Below are positions 9,495 to 18,600 of a stretch of DNA of 64,000 bases, piece by piece. The stretch's first letter is position 1. Each line of letters begins with the position of its first letter. The stretch is taken from positions 186,001 to 250,000 of the forward strand of contig NZ_FOUK01000002.1 in assembly GCF_900114845.1 (NCBI RefSeq), given 5' to 3'. This stretch comes from Pimelobacter simplex (GTDB taxonomy: Bacteria; Actinomycetota; Actinomycetes; Propionibacteriales; Nocardioidaceae). Below the pieces are notes generated by a model. That model was not told the DNA's origin. It made no database searches and saw only the letters and a program-made list of their open reading frames with translations. The translations under genes were made by a program, and so were the position numbers.

Positions 9495-10634
9495 TCACTT
9501 GATCTCGCCCTCGGGGACGATCGCACCGTCCTTGACCGTGTACGCGTACACGTGGACGTCGGCCGGCTCGCCCTTGTCGTCGAACTTCAGCTGCTTGGTG
9601 ATGCCCTTCTCGTCGTAGTCGTTGACGAACTTGAGCATGTCCTCGCGGTTGTCGATGCCGTCACCGATGCCGTCGAGGAAGATGTTCGCGGCGTCGTACG
9701 ACTCGGCGGCGTAGGTGCCGGGAGCCTCACCGAACGCGGCCTCGTAGTCCTTCGCGAACTGCGCCACGGCCGGGTCGGTGTCCGGGATGCAGGGGCACGT
9801 GATGATGGTGCCCTCGGCCGCGTCCTTCGCGTCGAGGAAGGCGGGGTCCTTCACGCCGTCGGCCACGACGAACGTGCCGTCCCAGCCGCCGTCGCGCAGC
9901 TGGCCGATGAGCAGCGTCGCCTCGGCGTAGTAGCCACCGAAGAAGACGGCGTCCGGCTTCGCGGAGGTCACCTTGGTGACGGTGGCCGAGAAGTCGGTCT
10001 GCTTCTGCTGGATGGTGTCGGTGCCCTTGACCGCGTCGCCGAGGTCCTTCTCGACGATGCCGGCCAGGCCGGCGCCGTACTCGGAGGCGTCGTCGATCAC
10101 GAAGACCGAGGCGGCCTTGAGCGTGTCCTTGATGTAGCGCGCGGCGGCCGGACCCTGCGTGGCGTCGTTGCCGAGCGCCCGGTGGAAGGTGTCCCAGCCG
10201 TTGTCGGCGAGCGTCGGGTTGGTGGCCGACGGCGTGATCGTCGGGACGCCCACGTCCGCGAAGATCGGGCCCGCCGCAGCGGACTCACCGGAGAAGGCCG
10301 GGCCCACGACACCGATGATGCTCTCGTCGCCGACGACGTCGCGCGCCAGACCCGGAGCGGCGTCCGGGCTGCCCTGCGAGTCGTACTTCACGAGCTCGAC
10401 CTTGCAGTCGGCGTCGGCGTTGTACTGGTCGACGGCGAGCTTGGCGCCCTGGATGATCGGCTTGCCGAGGCCGGCGGCGTCACCGGTCTCCGGACCGAAG
10501 AAGGCGAGCTTCAGATCGCAGGCAGCGTCACTGCCACCGCCCTTGCCGTCCTCCTTGGTCGTCCCACAAGCAGTCATGGTCAACCCGAGAGCCAGCGCTG
10601 CAGCGCCGATGCTGAGTACCTTGTTGCGCCTCAA
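9495..10634 (-). CDS. livJ: Branched-chain amino-acid ABC transporter substrate-binding lipoprotein
   Basis: A 379-aa periplasmic-binding-type lipoprotein. I place the start at TTG 10634 (LRRNKVLSIGAAALALGLTM), since the longer frame adds 40 non-signal residues. The lipobox LTMTAC makes Cys23 the acylated residue. The mature protein is a LivJ/Peripla_BP_6 type: CDLKLAFFGPETGDAAGLGKPIIQGAKLAVDQYN, GVVGPAFSGES and DAVFFGGYYAEATLLIGQLRDGG contain the two lobes and ligand contacts. It presents branched-chain amino acids or similar ligands to LivHMGF. As first gene of the operon it is separated from livH by a hairpin that could favour its higher expression. Confidence 0.93.
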   Translation of the reverse strand: MRRNKVLSIGAAALALGLTMTACGTTKEDGKGGGSDAACDLKLAFFGPETGDAAGLGKPIIQGAKLAVDQYNADADCKVELVKYDSQGSPDAAPGLARDVVGDESIIGVVGPAFSGESAAAGPIFADVGVPTITPSATNPTLADNGWDTFHRALGNDATQGPAAARYIKDTLKAASVFVIDDASEYGAGLAGIVEKDLGDAVKGTDTIQQKQTDFSATVTKVTSAKPDAVFFGGYYAEATLLIGQLRDGGWDGTFVVADGVKDPAFLDAKDAAEGTIITCPCIPDTDPAVAQFAKDYEAAFGEAPGTYAAESYDAANIFLDGIGDGIDNREDMLKFVNDYDEKGITKQLKFDDKGEPADVHVYAYTVKDGAIVPEGEIK

Positions 10635-10909
10635 GACAGTCCCGCTTCCTAGTCGAGCCGAGGGGCAGCGGTGGCTGCCCGCAGAGTTCTTTCTGCCACG
10701 GGAACCTACACCGGCGGGACCGCCCGTTGGAAGCGACTCAGTGGTCCAGATCACAAATCATGACGAATCTGTTACCTGAGCGACGCGACCGTCGGATGAT
10801 TTGCGGCGCGACGACACAGCGGCGCAACGTGGGACGCCTGCTCCCCCGACCCGGCTCCGGGTCGTCTCGATCGTCTCTCGGGGGCCTTGCCCCGGCCGCG
10901 GGGCGTGCC
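10635..10909. other. livJ upstream region / regulator 3' region
   Basis: A 275-bp gap with no credible gene. Near livJ there is an AT-richer patch (approximately 10740-10775) that probably holds the livJ promoter, though no convincing hexamer pair is seen. Two small hairpins lie near the 3' end of the response-regulator gene: 10847-10853 with 10858-10864 (7 bp, loop GCTC) and 10889-10894 with 10899-10904 (6 bp, loop GCCG). The latter is 5 bp past the regulator stop and may be its weak terminator. Confidence 0.4.
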
Positions 10910-11560
10910 TCAGCCCTGGCTGCCCGCGGCGCCCTGCCCGGGCACACCGTGGGTGACGACGCCCTCGGCGACCTCGCGCATCGACATCCGCAGGTCCATC
11001 GCCGTCTTCTGGATCCAGCGGAACGCCTCGGACTCGCTGAGCGAGAGCTCCTCCTGGAGGATCCCCTTGGCCCGGTCGACCGCCTTGCGCGTGGCCAGCC
11101 GCTCCTTGAGGTCGGTGACCTCGCTCTCGAGCTGCACGATCTCGGCGAACCGGCTCAGCGCCATCTCGATCGCCGGCACCAGGTCGCTCTGCGAGAACGG
11201 CTTGACCAGGTACGACATCGCCCCCGCCTCGCGCGCCCGCTCGACCAGGTCGCGCTGCGAGAACGCCGTCAGCATCACCACCGGCGCGATCCGCTGGCTC
11301 GCGATCGCCTCGGCGGCGGCGATGCCGTCGAGCACCGGCATCTTCACGTCGAGGATGACCAGGTCCGGGCGCAGCTCCTCGGCCAGCTCGATGGCCCGCT
11401 GCCCGTCGCCGGCCTGGCCGACGACGTCGTACCCCTCCTCGGCGAGCATCTCGGCGAGATCCATCCGGATCAGGGTCTCGTCCTCGGCGATCACCACCGT
11501 GCGGGGCGTCTGCGTCGGCGTCGGCTGCGCGGTCGGGGCGGTCTCGGCGCTGTCGGTCAC
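10910..11560 (-). CDS. ANTAR-domain response regulator (PdtaR-like)
   Basis: A 216-aa protein from GTG 11560. After an 18-residue Thr/Pro-rich lead comes a receiver domain: acidic pocket IAEDE, phospho-acceptor Asp71 in LVILDVKMP, conserved Thr in VVMLTAFS and Lys in SYLVKPF. The C-terminal part (approximately residues 140-200) is an ANTAR RNA-binding domain with AVDRAKGILQEELSLSESEAFRWIQKTAM. Such regulators bind paired hairpins in nascent mRNA and act as antiterminators. In mycobacteria PdtaR pairs with the kinase PdtaS, which is not in this window. It is close to pyk and tRNA-Leu, as in other actinobacteria. A TAGCCT hexamer 6 nt before the GTG suggests a leaderless transcript. Confidence 0.9.
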   Translation of the reverse strand: MTDSAETAPTAQPTPTQTPRTVVIAEDETLIRMDLAEMLAEEGYDVVGQAGDGQRAIELAEELRPDLVILDVKMPVLDGIAAAEAIASQRIAPVVMLTAFSQRDLVERAREAGAMSYLVKPFSQSDLVPAIEMALSRFAEIVQLESEVTDLKERLATRKAVDRAKGILQEELSLSESEAFRWIQKTAMDLRMSMREVAEGVVTHGVPGQGAAGSQG

Positions 11561-11566
11561 GCGCTC

Positions 11567-11572
11567 AGGCTA
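11567..11572 (-). promoter_or_regulatory. Candidate -10 of response-regulator gene (leaderless)
   Basis: TAGCCT on the minus strand lies 6 nt before the GTG at 11560. Confidence 0.45.
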
Positions 11573-11629
11573 TCGGGCCGGGCGGTGTGGGTGATGACGA
11601 CCTTCTCGGCTAACGTTCAGGTCGACCTG

Positions 11630-11712
11630 GCCGGGTTGGCGGAACGGTATACGCGGCGCTCTCAAAAAGCGTTGTCCGAAAGGGCATGTGGGTTCGAATC
11701 CCACACTCGGCA
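11630..11712 (+). tRNA. tRNA-Leu (anticodon CAA)
   Basis: An 83-nt class II tRNA. The acceptor GCCGGGT pairs with ACTCGGC (one G-T pair) followed by discriminator A. The anticodon arm is GCGCT-CTCAAAA-AGCGT, giving anticodon CAA (reads UUG, Leu). The variable arm is long (TGTCC-GAAA-GGGCA) and the T arm is GTGGG-TTCGAAT-CCCAC. CCA is not encoded (CTC follows). A TAACGT hexamer at 11611-11616 is a possible -10. The tRNA is intact, with no intron. A homing-endonuclease-like gene starts 44 bp downstream. Confidence 0.96.
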
Positions 11713-11755
11713 CTCCCGTACCGATTCTGTCAGACCCCAGCCCGATGATGTCGGT

Positions 11756-12535
11756 ATGCCGCACGTCCGTCCGACCGAGACCGTCGAGAGCGCCCTTCGC
11801 GATTCCGATGCCGGCATGCCCGACGCCGCCAATGCAGCGAAACATGGCGTCGCGATCGCGACGATCCGGCGTTGGCGGCGGCTGTACCAGCGCCGCGGCC
11901 AGGCGCGAGGACAGGCGCACACGTCCGTCCCGTGCCCACGCTGTGACGGTGGCGACCTCGACCGAACCGCCTACGCTGAGCTCCTCGGCTGGTACCTCGG
12001 CGACGGGCACATCAGCAGCGGACGGCGTTCCGTCTTCAACCTGCACGTGTTCAACGACGAGAAGTACGTCGAGGACAACGCACGTCTGCTCGACCTCATG
12101 TGGCGGGTCAAACCCGGAGGCCGGCCACACACGCGACGCGCTCCCGGCTGTGTCATCACCACGGTTTCGTGGCGGCACTGGCCCTGCCTCTTCCCCCAGC
12201 ACGGCCCCGGCCGCAAGCACGAGCGGCCCATCGTCCTCGAGCCGTGGCAGCAGGCGATCGTCGCCGAGCACCCCGGCCCGTTCCTGCGCGGCCTGTTCCA
12301 CTCCGACGGCGCCCGGGTCGCCAACTGGGCGCGCCGCCCGGTCGCGGGCCAGCCGAAGGTCTACCGCTATCCGCGCTGGCAGTTCTGCAACGCCTCCGAG
12401 GACATCCTCGGGCTGTGCACGGCAGCGCTCGACCAGGTCGAGATCCCGTGGCGCCGGTCCAACCGCCGGATCGTCAGCGTCTCGAGGCGCGAAGGAGTCA
12501 CCCGCCTCGACGCGCTGATCGGCCCGAAGGTGTAG
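11756..12535 (+). CDS. Stand-alone HTH plus LAGLIDADG homing-endonuclease-like protein
   Basis: A 259-aa protein from ATG 11756. Residues 22-48 form a predicted helix-turn-helix (AANAAKHGVAIATIRRWRRLY), followed by a CPRC pair (Cys60, Cys63). Two LAGLIDADG-type helices follow about 100 residues apart: LLGWYLGDGHIS (Asp83) and FLRGLFHSDGAR (Asp184), each keeping the acidic residue that would ligate metal. The spacing fits a single-chain pseudo-dimeric LAGLIDADG fold. It is not inside an intron or intein, since the adjacent tRNA-Leu is intact. It may be a free-standing homing endonuclease or a domesticated DNA-binding regulator, as with WhiA, where a LAGLIDADG domain is joined to an HTH. The long frame upstream of 11756 crosses the tRNA and is not coding. 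Confidence 0.75.
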   Translation: MPHVRPTETVESALRDSDAGMPDAANAAKHGVAIATIRRWRRLYQRRGQARGQAHTSVPCPRCDGGDLDRTAYAELLGWYLGDGHISSGRRSVFNLHVFNDEKYVEDNARLLDLMWRVKPGGRPHTRRAPGCVITTVSWRHWPCLFPQHGPGRKHERPIVLEPWQQAIVAEHPGPFLRGLFHSDGARVANWARRPVAGQPKVYRYPRWQFCNASEDILGLCTAALDQVEIPWRRSNRRIVSVSRREGVTRLDALIGPKV

Positions 12536-12551
12536 CGCCCGACGCCCAGCC

Positions 12552-14015
12552 TCAGCCCTTGCGCCGGTACGCCGGCGCGACCTCGTTGATCGCGTCGCCC
12601 ATCCGGTGCACCCGCAGTGCGTTGGTCGAGCCGGGGATGCCCGGGGGGCTCCCGGCGATGATGACGACGCGGTCGCCCTCCTTGACCCGCCCGATGTTGA
12701 GGAGCTCCTCGTCGACCTGGCGGACCATCTCGTCGGTGTGCTCGACGGGCAGGGTCTTGAAGGCCTCGACGCCCCAGGAGACGGCGAGCTGGGAGCGGAC
12801 GCGGGCCTCGGGGGTGAAGGCGAGGACGGGGATGGGGCTGCGGAGGCGGGCGATGCGGCGGGCCGAGTCGCCGGACTGGGTGAAGGCGACGACGTACTTG
12901 GCGCCGACCCGCTGGGCGACCTCCTCGGCGGCCTTGGTGATGACGCCGGAGGTGGTGTGGGGGTCCCACTCGATGCGGCCGAAGCGGCTGAAGGTGTCGT
13001 CGACGAGGGCGTGGGCCTCGGTGGCGGCGATGATCCGGGCCATGGTCTCGACGGTGTGGACCGGGTGCTCGCCGACACTGGTCTCGCCGGAGAGCATGAC
13101 GGCGTCGGCCCCGTCGAGGACGGCGTTGGCGACGTCGCTGGCCTCGGCGCGGGTGGGCGCCGGGTTGGTCACCATCGACTCGAGCATCTGGGTGGCCACG
13201 ATGACGGGCTTCGCGTTGCGGCGGGCGGCGACGATGATCTGCTTCTGCAGGAACGGCACCTCCTCGAGGGGGCACTCGACGCCGAGGTCGCCGCGGGCGA
13301 CCATGAAGGCGTCGAAGGCGTCGACGACCTCGTCGAGGTTCTCGATCGCCTGGGGCTTCTCGATCTTGGCGATGATGGGGAGCATGACGCCCTCCTCGCG
13401 CATGATCGCCCGCACGTCCTCGGCGTCGGCGGCGCTGCGCACGAAGCTGAGGGCGATGAAGTCGACGCCGAGGCGCAGCGCGAAGCGCAGGTCTGCGGTG
13501 TCCTTGTCGGACAGCGCGGGCACCGAGACGGCGACGCCGGGCAGGTTGATGCCCTTGTGGTTGCTCACCTTGCCGCCGACGAGCACCTCGGTGACCACGT
13601 CGGTGGCGGTCACCTCGACGACGCGCAGGCGCACCTTGCCGTCGTCGATGAGGATCGGGTCGCCCGGGGCGACGTCACCCGGCAGCCCCTTGTACGTCGT
13701 CCCGCTGATCTGGTCGTTGCCGTCGACGTCGCGGGTGGTGATCGTCCACTGCTGACCGCGGGCCAGGGTGACCGGGCCGCCGGAGAACGTCTCGAGCCGG
13801 ATCTTGGGGCCCTGCAGGTCGGCGAGGACGCCGACACCGCGCCCGGCGGCGTCGGAGGCCTCGCGCACCAGGCGGTAGGCCTCGGCGTGCTGCTCGTGGC
13901 TGCCGTGGCTCATGTTGAGCCGGGCTAGGTCCATACCCGCGTAGACGAGCTCGCGGATGCGACGCTCCGAGCTGGTGGCCGGACCCAGGGTGCACACGAT
14001 CTTTGCTCTTCGCAC
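12552..14015 (-). CDS. pyk: Pyruvate kinase
   Basis: A 487-aa enzyme from GTG 14015 converting phosphoenolpyruvate and ADP to pyruvate and ATP in the cytoplasm. It opens RRAKIVCTLGPATSS with the Arg/substrate site, followed by LARLNMSHGSHEQH (nucleotide-binding region), the active-site helix MLPIIAKIEKPQAIENLDEV with the catalytic Lys, the metal site VARGDLGVE and the hallmark PVIVATQMLESM. A C-terminal domain of about 130 residues completes a single-domain-set bacterial enzyme. It is monocistronic, with a leaderless-type TAGGGT 6 nt before the GTG. The 3' end faces the LAGLIDADG gene 16 bp away. Confidence 0.97.
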   Translation of the reverse strand: MRRAKIVCTLGPATSSERRIRELVYAGMDLARLNMSHGSHEQHAEAYRLVREASDAAGRGVGVLADLQGPKIRLETFSGGPVTLARGQQWTITTRDVDGNDQISGTTYKGLPGDVAPGDPILIDDGKVRLRVVEVTATDVVTEVLVGGKVSNHKGINLPGVAVSVPALSDKDTADLRFALRLGVDFIALSFVRSAADAEDVRAIMREEGVMLPIIAKIEKPQAIENLDEVVDAFDAFMVARGDLGVECPLEEVPFLQKQIIVAARRNAKPVIVATQMLESMVTNPAPTRAEASDVANAVLDGADAVMLSGETSVGEHPVHTVETMARIIAATEAHALVDDTFSRFGRIEWDPHTTSGVITKAAEEVAQRVGAKYVVAFTQSGDSARRIARLRSPIPVLAFTPEARVRSQLAVSWGVEAFKTLPVEHTDEMVRQVDEELLNIGRVKEGDRVVIIAGSPPGIPGSTNALRVHRMGDAINEVAPAYRRKG

Positions 14016-14021
14016 GATCCA

Positions 14022-14027
14022 ACCCTA
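14022..14027 (-). promoter_or_regulatory. Candidate -10 of pyk (leaderless)
   Basis: TAGGGT on the minus strand, 6 nt before the GTG at 14015. Confidence 0.5.
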
Positions 14028-14049
14028 TCGGTGGCACGTCAGCCGAAAA

Positions 14050-14095
14050 CGCCGCATCGGCGCAAACTTCGGATGAAGCCTGCGCCGATGCGGCG
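14050..14095 (-). terminator. Intrinsic terminator after gltD
   Basis: A 15-bp perfect stem (14050-14064 with 14081-14095) encloses a small inner stem CTTC/GAAG. On the minus strand the hairpin is followed directly by TTTT, a canonical rho-independent layout. It ends the gltB-gltD unit and insulates pyk. Confidence 0.85.
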
Positions 14096-14123
14096 ATGCG
14101 GTGATGCTGCGGTGACCCGCGTC

Positions 14124-15593
14124 TCAGACGACCAGCGGTCGCGCGGTCGGCGGGATGGGCGCGGGCAGCTGGGTGCTGCCGGTGAGGTAGGTGTCCACCC
14201 CGGCGGCCGCGGCCCGGCCCTCGGCGATCGCCCAGACGATCAGCGACTGTCCGCGACCGGCGTCGCCGGCCACGAAGACGCCCTCGACGGAGGTCGCGTA
14301 GTCGTTGTCGCGCTTGATGTTGCCGCGCTCGTCGAGGTCGAGGCCGAGCTGCTCGACGACGCCGGGCTGCTCGGGACCCACGAAGCCCATCGCGAAGAGC
14401 ACCAGCTCGGCCGGGATCTCCCGCTCCGTGCCCTCGTGCTCGACGAGCTTGCCGGCCTCGAAGGAGACCTCGACCAGGCGCAGCGCGCGGACGTTGCCGT
14501 CGTCGTCGCCGAGGAACTCCTTGGTCGAGACGGCGTAGACCCGCTCGCCGCCCTCCTCGTGCGCCGAGGAGACCCGGTAGATCATCGGGTACGTCGGCCA
14601 CGGCTGCCCGTTCGGACGGTCCTCGGTCGGCTGGGGCATGATCTCCAGCTGCGTGATCGAGGCCGCGCCCTGGCGGATCGAGGTGCCGAGGCAGTCGGCG
14701 CCGGTGTCACCGCCACCGATGATGACGACGTGCTTGCCGTCGGCACGGATCTGGCCCTCGACCTCCTCGCCGAGCGCCACCCGGTTGGCCTGGGGCAGGA
14801 ACTCCATGGCCTGGTGGATGCCACCGAGCTCGCGCCCGGGGACCGGCAGGTCGCGCGGCACGGTCGAGCCGATGGCGAGCACCACGGCGTCGTAGCGGTC
14901 CTTGAGGGCCTGGCCGTTGAGCTTGCCCTCGCCGACGGTGACGCCGGAGCGGAAGACGGTCCCCTCGCGGCGCATCTGCTCCAGGCGCCGCTCGAGGTGC
15001 TTCTTCTCCATCTTGAACTCGGGGATGCCGTAGCGCAGCAGGCCACCGGGCTGGTCGGCCCGCTCGTAGACCGCGACGGTGTGACCGGCGCGGGTGAGCT
15101 GCTGGGCGGCGGCGAGACCGGCCGGCCCGGAGCCGACGACGGCCACGGTCTTGCCGGTCAGCCACTCCGGCGGCTGCGGCCGCACGAAGCCCGAGTCGTA
15201 GGCCTTGTCGATGATCGAGACCTCGATGTTCTTGATCGTCACGGCCGGCTGGTTGATGCCGAGGACGCACGCGGTCTCGCAGGGGGCCGGGCAGAGGCGA
15301 CCGGTGAACTCCGGGAAGTTGTTGGTCGCGTGCAGGCGCTCGATCGCGCCCTCCCAGTCGTCGCGCCAGACCAGGTCGTTCCACTCCGGGATGATGTTGC
15401 CCAGCGGGCAGCCCTGGTGGCAGAACGGGATGCCGCAGTCCATGCAGCGGCTGGCCTGGACGTTGATGATCGGCAGCAGCGCGCGGCCCATCCCGCCCGG
15501 GTAGACCTCGTCCCAGTCGCCCACGCGCTCCTCGACGGGACGGCGGGACGCGACCTCGCGGTCGTTCTTCAAGAAGCCCTTCGGGTCAGCCAT
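14124..15593 (-). CDS. gltD: Glutamate synthase small (beta) subunit
   Basis: A 489-aa flavoprotein from ATG 15593. The N-terminal region holds the cysteine clusters CMDCGIPFCHQGCP and CPAPCETAC, which bind [4Fe-4S] centres. Then come an FAD-binding Rossmann motif VAVVGSGPAGLAAA and an NADPH-binding motif VVIIGGGDTGADC. The C-terminal VEGVFVAGDAGRGQSLIVWAIAEGR is the second FAD contact. It takes electrons from NADPH and passes them to GltB, which makes two glutamates from glutamine and 2-oxoglutarate. It follows gltB after 62 bp and is ended by the terminator at 14050-14095. Confidence 0.97.
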   Translation of the reverse strand: MADPKGFLKNDREVASRRPVEERVGDWDEVYPGGMGRALLPIINVQASRCMDCGIPFCHQGCPLGNIIPEWNDLVWRDDWEGAIERLHATNNFPEFTGRLCPAPCETACVLGINQPAVTIKNIEVSIIDKAYDSGFVRPQPPEWLTGKTVAVVGSGPAGLAAAQQLTRAGHTVAVYERADQPGGLLRYGIPEFKMEKKHLERRLEQMRREGTVFRSGVTVGEGKLNGQALKDRYDAVVLAIGSTVPRDLPVPGRELGGIHQAMEFLPQANRVALGEEVEGQIRADGKHVVIIGGGDTGADCLGTSIRQGAASITQLEIMPQPTEDRPNGQPWPTYPMIYRVSSAHEEGGERVYAVSTKEFLGDDDGNVRALRLVEVSFEAGKLVEHEGTEREIPAELVLFAMGFVGPEQPGVVEQLGLDLDERGNIKRDNDYATSVEGVFVAGDAGRGQSLIVWAIAEGRAAAAGVDTYLTGSTQLPAPIPPTARPLVV

Positions 15594-15655
15594 TCTGCGC
15601 CCCCTTCTTCATGGCCTGACGACCGTCGCGGGAAAGGACAGTGTTGCGCCGGACG

Positions 15656-18600
15656 TCAGCCATGAAGGACCTCCATCACTCGTGCAGCGGCGGCGTCGGC
15701 GTCGAGGCCCTCGGCCTCGGCGTCGGCCTGGACCGCCAGAACCTTGGCGTAGTCGCGCGGCATGACCTCGGTGAACCGCGGCAGTGCGGCGTCCCAGTCG
15801 GCCAGCAGCTCCTCGGCGACCTCGGAGCCGGTCTCCTCGAAGTGCTTGCGCACGATGGTCTCGAGCTCGGCGGCGTACTCGGCCGTCACCGGACGCAGGT
15901 CGACGAGCTCGCCGTTGACCCGGAAGTCCTTGAGGTCGAGGACCCACGCGATGCCGCCCGACATGCCGGCCGCGAAGTTGCGCCCGGTCTTGCCGAGGAC
16001 GACGACGCGCCCGCCGGTCATGTACTCGCAGCCGTGGTCGCCCACGCCCTCGGTCACGACGGTCGCGCCCGAGTTGCGCACGCAGCACCGCTCCCCCACG
16101 CCGCCGCGGATGAAGACCTCACCCGAGGTGGCGCCGTAGGCGATGGTGTTGCCGGCGATGATGTGCTCGTCGGCCCGGAAGCCGGCCGAGCGGTCGGGCC
16201 GGATCGCGATCCGGCCGCCGGACAGGCCCTTGCCGACGTAGTCGTTGGCGTCGCCCTCGAGCCGCAGCGTGATGCCCCGCGGCACGAACGCGCCGAAGGA
16301 CTGGCCCGCCGAGCCGACGAACGTCAGGTCGATCGTGCCGTCGGGCAGACCCGCGCCACCGTGCTTCTTGGTGACCTCGTGACCCAGGATCGTGCCGACG
16401 GTGCGGTTGACGTTCCGGATGGTCAGCTGGGCGCGCACCGGCTCGCCCGACTCGATGGCCGCGGCCGCGAGCGGGAGAATCTCCGTGACGTCGAGCGACT
16501 TGTCGAGCCCGTGGTCCTGGGTGCCGGTGTTGCGCACGTCCTGGTCGGGGAAGTGCGTGCCGGCGATGTCGACCCGGTGCAGGATCGGCGCCAGGTCGAG
16601 ACCCTGCGCCTTCCAGTGGCCGACGGCGTCGACGGTGTCGAGCGCCTGGACCTGGCCGACGGCCTCCTCGATCGAGCGGAAGCCCAGCTGGGCGAGCAGC
16701 TCACGGACCTCCTCGGCGATGAACTCGAAGAAGTTGACGACGTACTCGGCCTTGCCGCTGAAGCGCGAGCGCAGCGTCGGGTTCTGCGTCGCCACGCCCA
16801 CCGGGCAGGTGTCGAGGTGGCAGACCCGCATCAGGATGCAGCCGGAGACCACCAGCGGCGCCGTGGCGAAGCCGAACTCCTCGGCACCGAGCAGCGCGGC
16901 GATGACGACGTCGCGCCCGGTCTTGAGCTGACCGTCGGTCTGGACGACGATCCGGTCGCGCAGGCCGTTGAGCAGCAGGGTCTGCTGGGTCTCGGCGAGG
17001 CCGAGCTCCCAGGGACCACCGGCGTGCTTGAGCGAGGTCAGCGGGGACGCACCCGTGCCGCCGTCGTGACCCGACACCAGGACGACGTCGGCGTGGGCCT
17101 TGGAGACACCCGCGGCGACCGTGCCGACACCGACCTCGGAGACCAGCTTCACGTGGACGCGGGCCGACGGGTTGGCGTTCTTGAGGTCGTGGATCAGCTG
17201 CGCCAGGTCCTCGATCGAGTAGATGTCGTGGTGCGGCGGCGGGCTGATCAGGCCCACACCCGGCGTGGAGTGCCGGGTCTTGGCCACCCACGGGTAGACC
17301 TTGTTGCCGGGCAGCTGGCCGCCCTCACCGGGCTTCGCGCCCTGCGCCATCTTGATCTGGATGTCGTCGGCGTTGGTGAGGTACTCGGACGTGACGCCGA
17401 AGCGACCCGACGCGACCTGCTTGATCGCGCTGCGCCGCTCGGGGTCGTGGAGCCGCTCGGAGTCCTCGCCGCCCTCACCGGTGTTGGACTTGGCGCCCAG
17501 CCGGTTCATGGCGATGGCCAGGGTCTCGTGCGCCTCCATCGAGATGGAGCCGTAGGACATCGCGCCGGTCGAGAACCTCTTCACGATGGCCGAGACGGGC
17601 TCGACCTCGTCGATCGGGATCGGCGTGCGCCCGAAGGCACCGGCGTCCTTGAACTTGAAGAGGCCGCGCAGCGTCATCAGCTTCTCGGCCTGCTCGTCCA
17701 CGGCAGCCGTGTACTGCTTGAAGATGTCGTAGCGACCGGTCCGCGTGGAGTGCTGCAGGCGGAACACCGTCTCGGGGTTGAACAGGTGCGGCTCGCCCTC
17801 GCGGCGCCACTGGTACTCGCCACCGATCTCGAGCTCGCGGTGCGCGGGCGCGATGCCGGCCGGCGGGTACGCACGGGCGTGCCGGGCGGCGACCTCCTGG
17901 GCGATGACGTCGAGCTCGATGCCGCCCAGCTTGGAGGTGGTGCCGGTGAAGTACTTGTCGACGACCGTCTGCGAGAGGCCGATGCACTCGAAGATCTGCG
18001 CACCCGTGTACGACGCCACGGTGCTCACGCCGATCTTGGACATGACCTTCACGACGCCCTTGCCGAGCGCCTTGATCAGGTTCTTGACCGCCTGCTCGGG
18101 CTCCGCCTTGACGTAGTAGCCCTCGCGCGCCAGGTCCTCGACGGTCTCCATGGCGAGGTACGGGTTGACCGCCGCCGCGCCGTAGCCGACGAGGAGCGCC
18201 ACGTGGTGCACCTCGCGGACGTCGCCGGCCTCGATGAGGAGGCCGACCTGGGTGCGGGTCTTCTCGCGCACCAGGTGGTGGTGGACCGCGCCGGTCAGCA
18301 GCAGCGACGGGATCGGCGCGAGGTCGGCCGTCGAGTGCCGGTCGGAGAGCACGATGATCCGGGCGCCGTCGGCGATCGCGGCCGAGACCTCGGCACAGAT
18401 CTCGTCGATCCGGGTCGCCATCGCGGCGCCACCGCCGTGCACGTCGTACAGGCCGCGGGAGACGTGGGTGATGAAGCCCGGGTGGTCGCCCTCGCGGTTG
18501 ATGTGGCGGATCTTGGCCAGGTCGTCGTTGTCGATGACCGGGAACGGCAGCACGATCTGCCGGCACGAGGCCGGGGTGGGCTCGAGCAGGTTCGACTCGG

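Noticed and set aside
10740..10760. CRP/GlxR-like site upstream of livJ (TGTGATCTGGACCACT on the minus strand)
   Set aside because: Only one half site matches TGTGA; the other half fits poorly, so I do not call a CRP-family site.
10727..11755. N-terminal extension of the LAGLIDADG gene frame
   Set aside because: The frame runs through the tRNA-Leu and antisense to the response regulator, so it is not coding.
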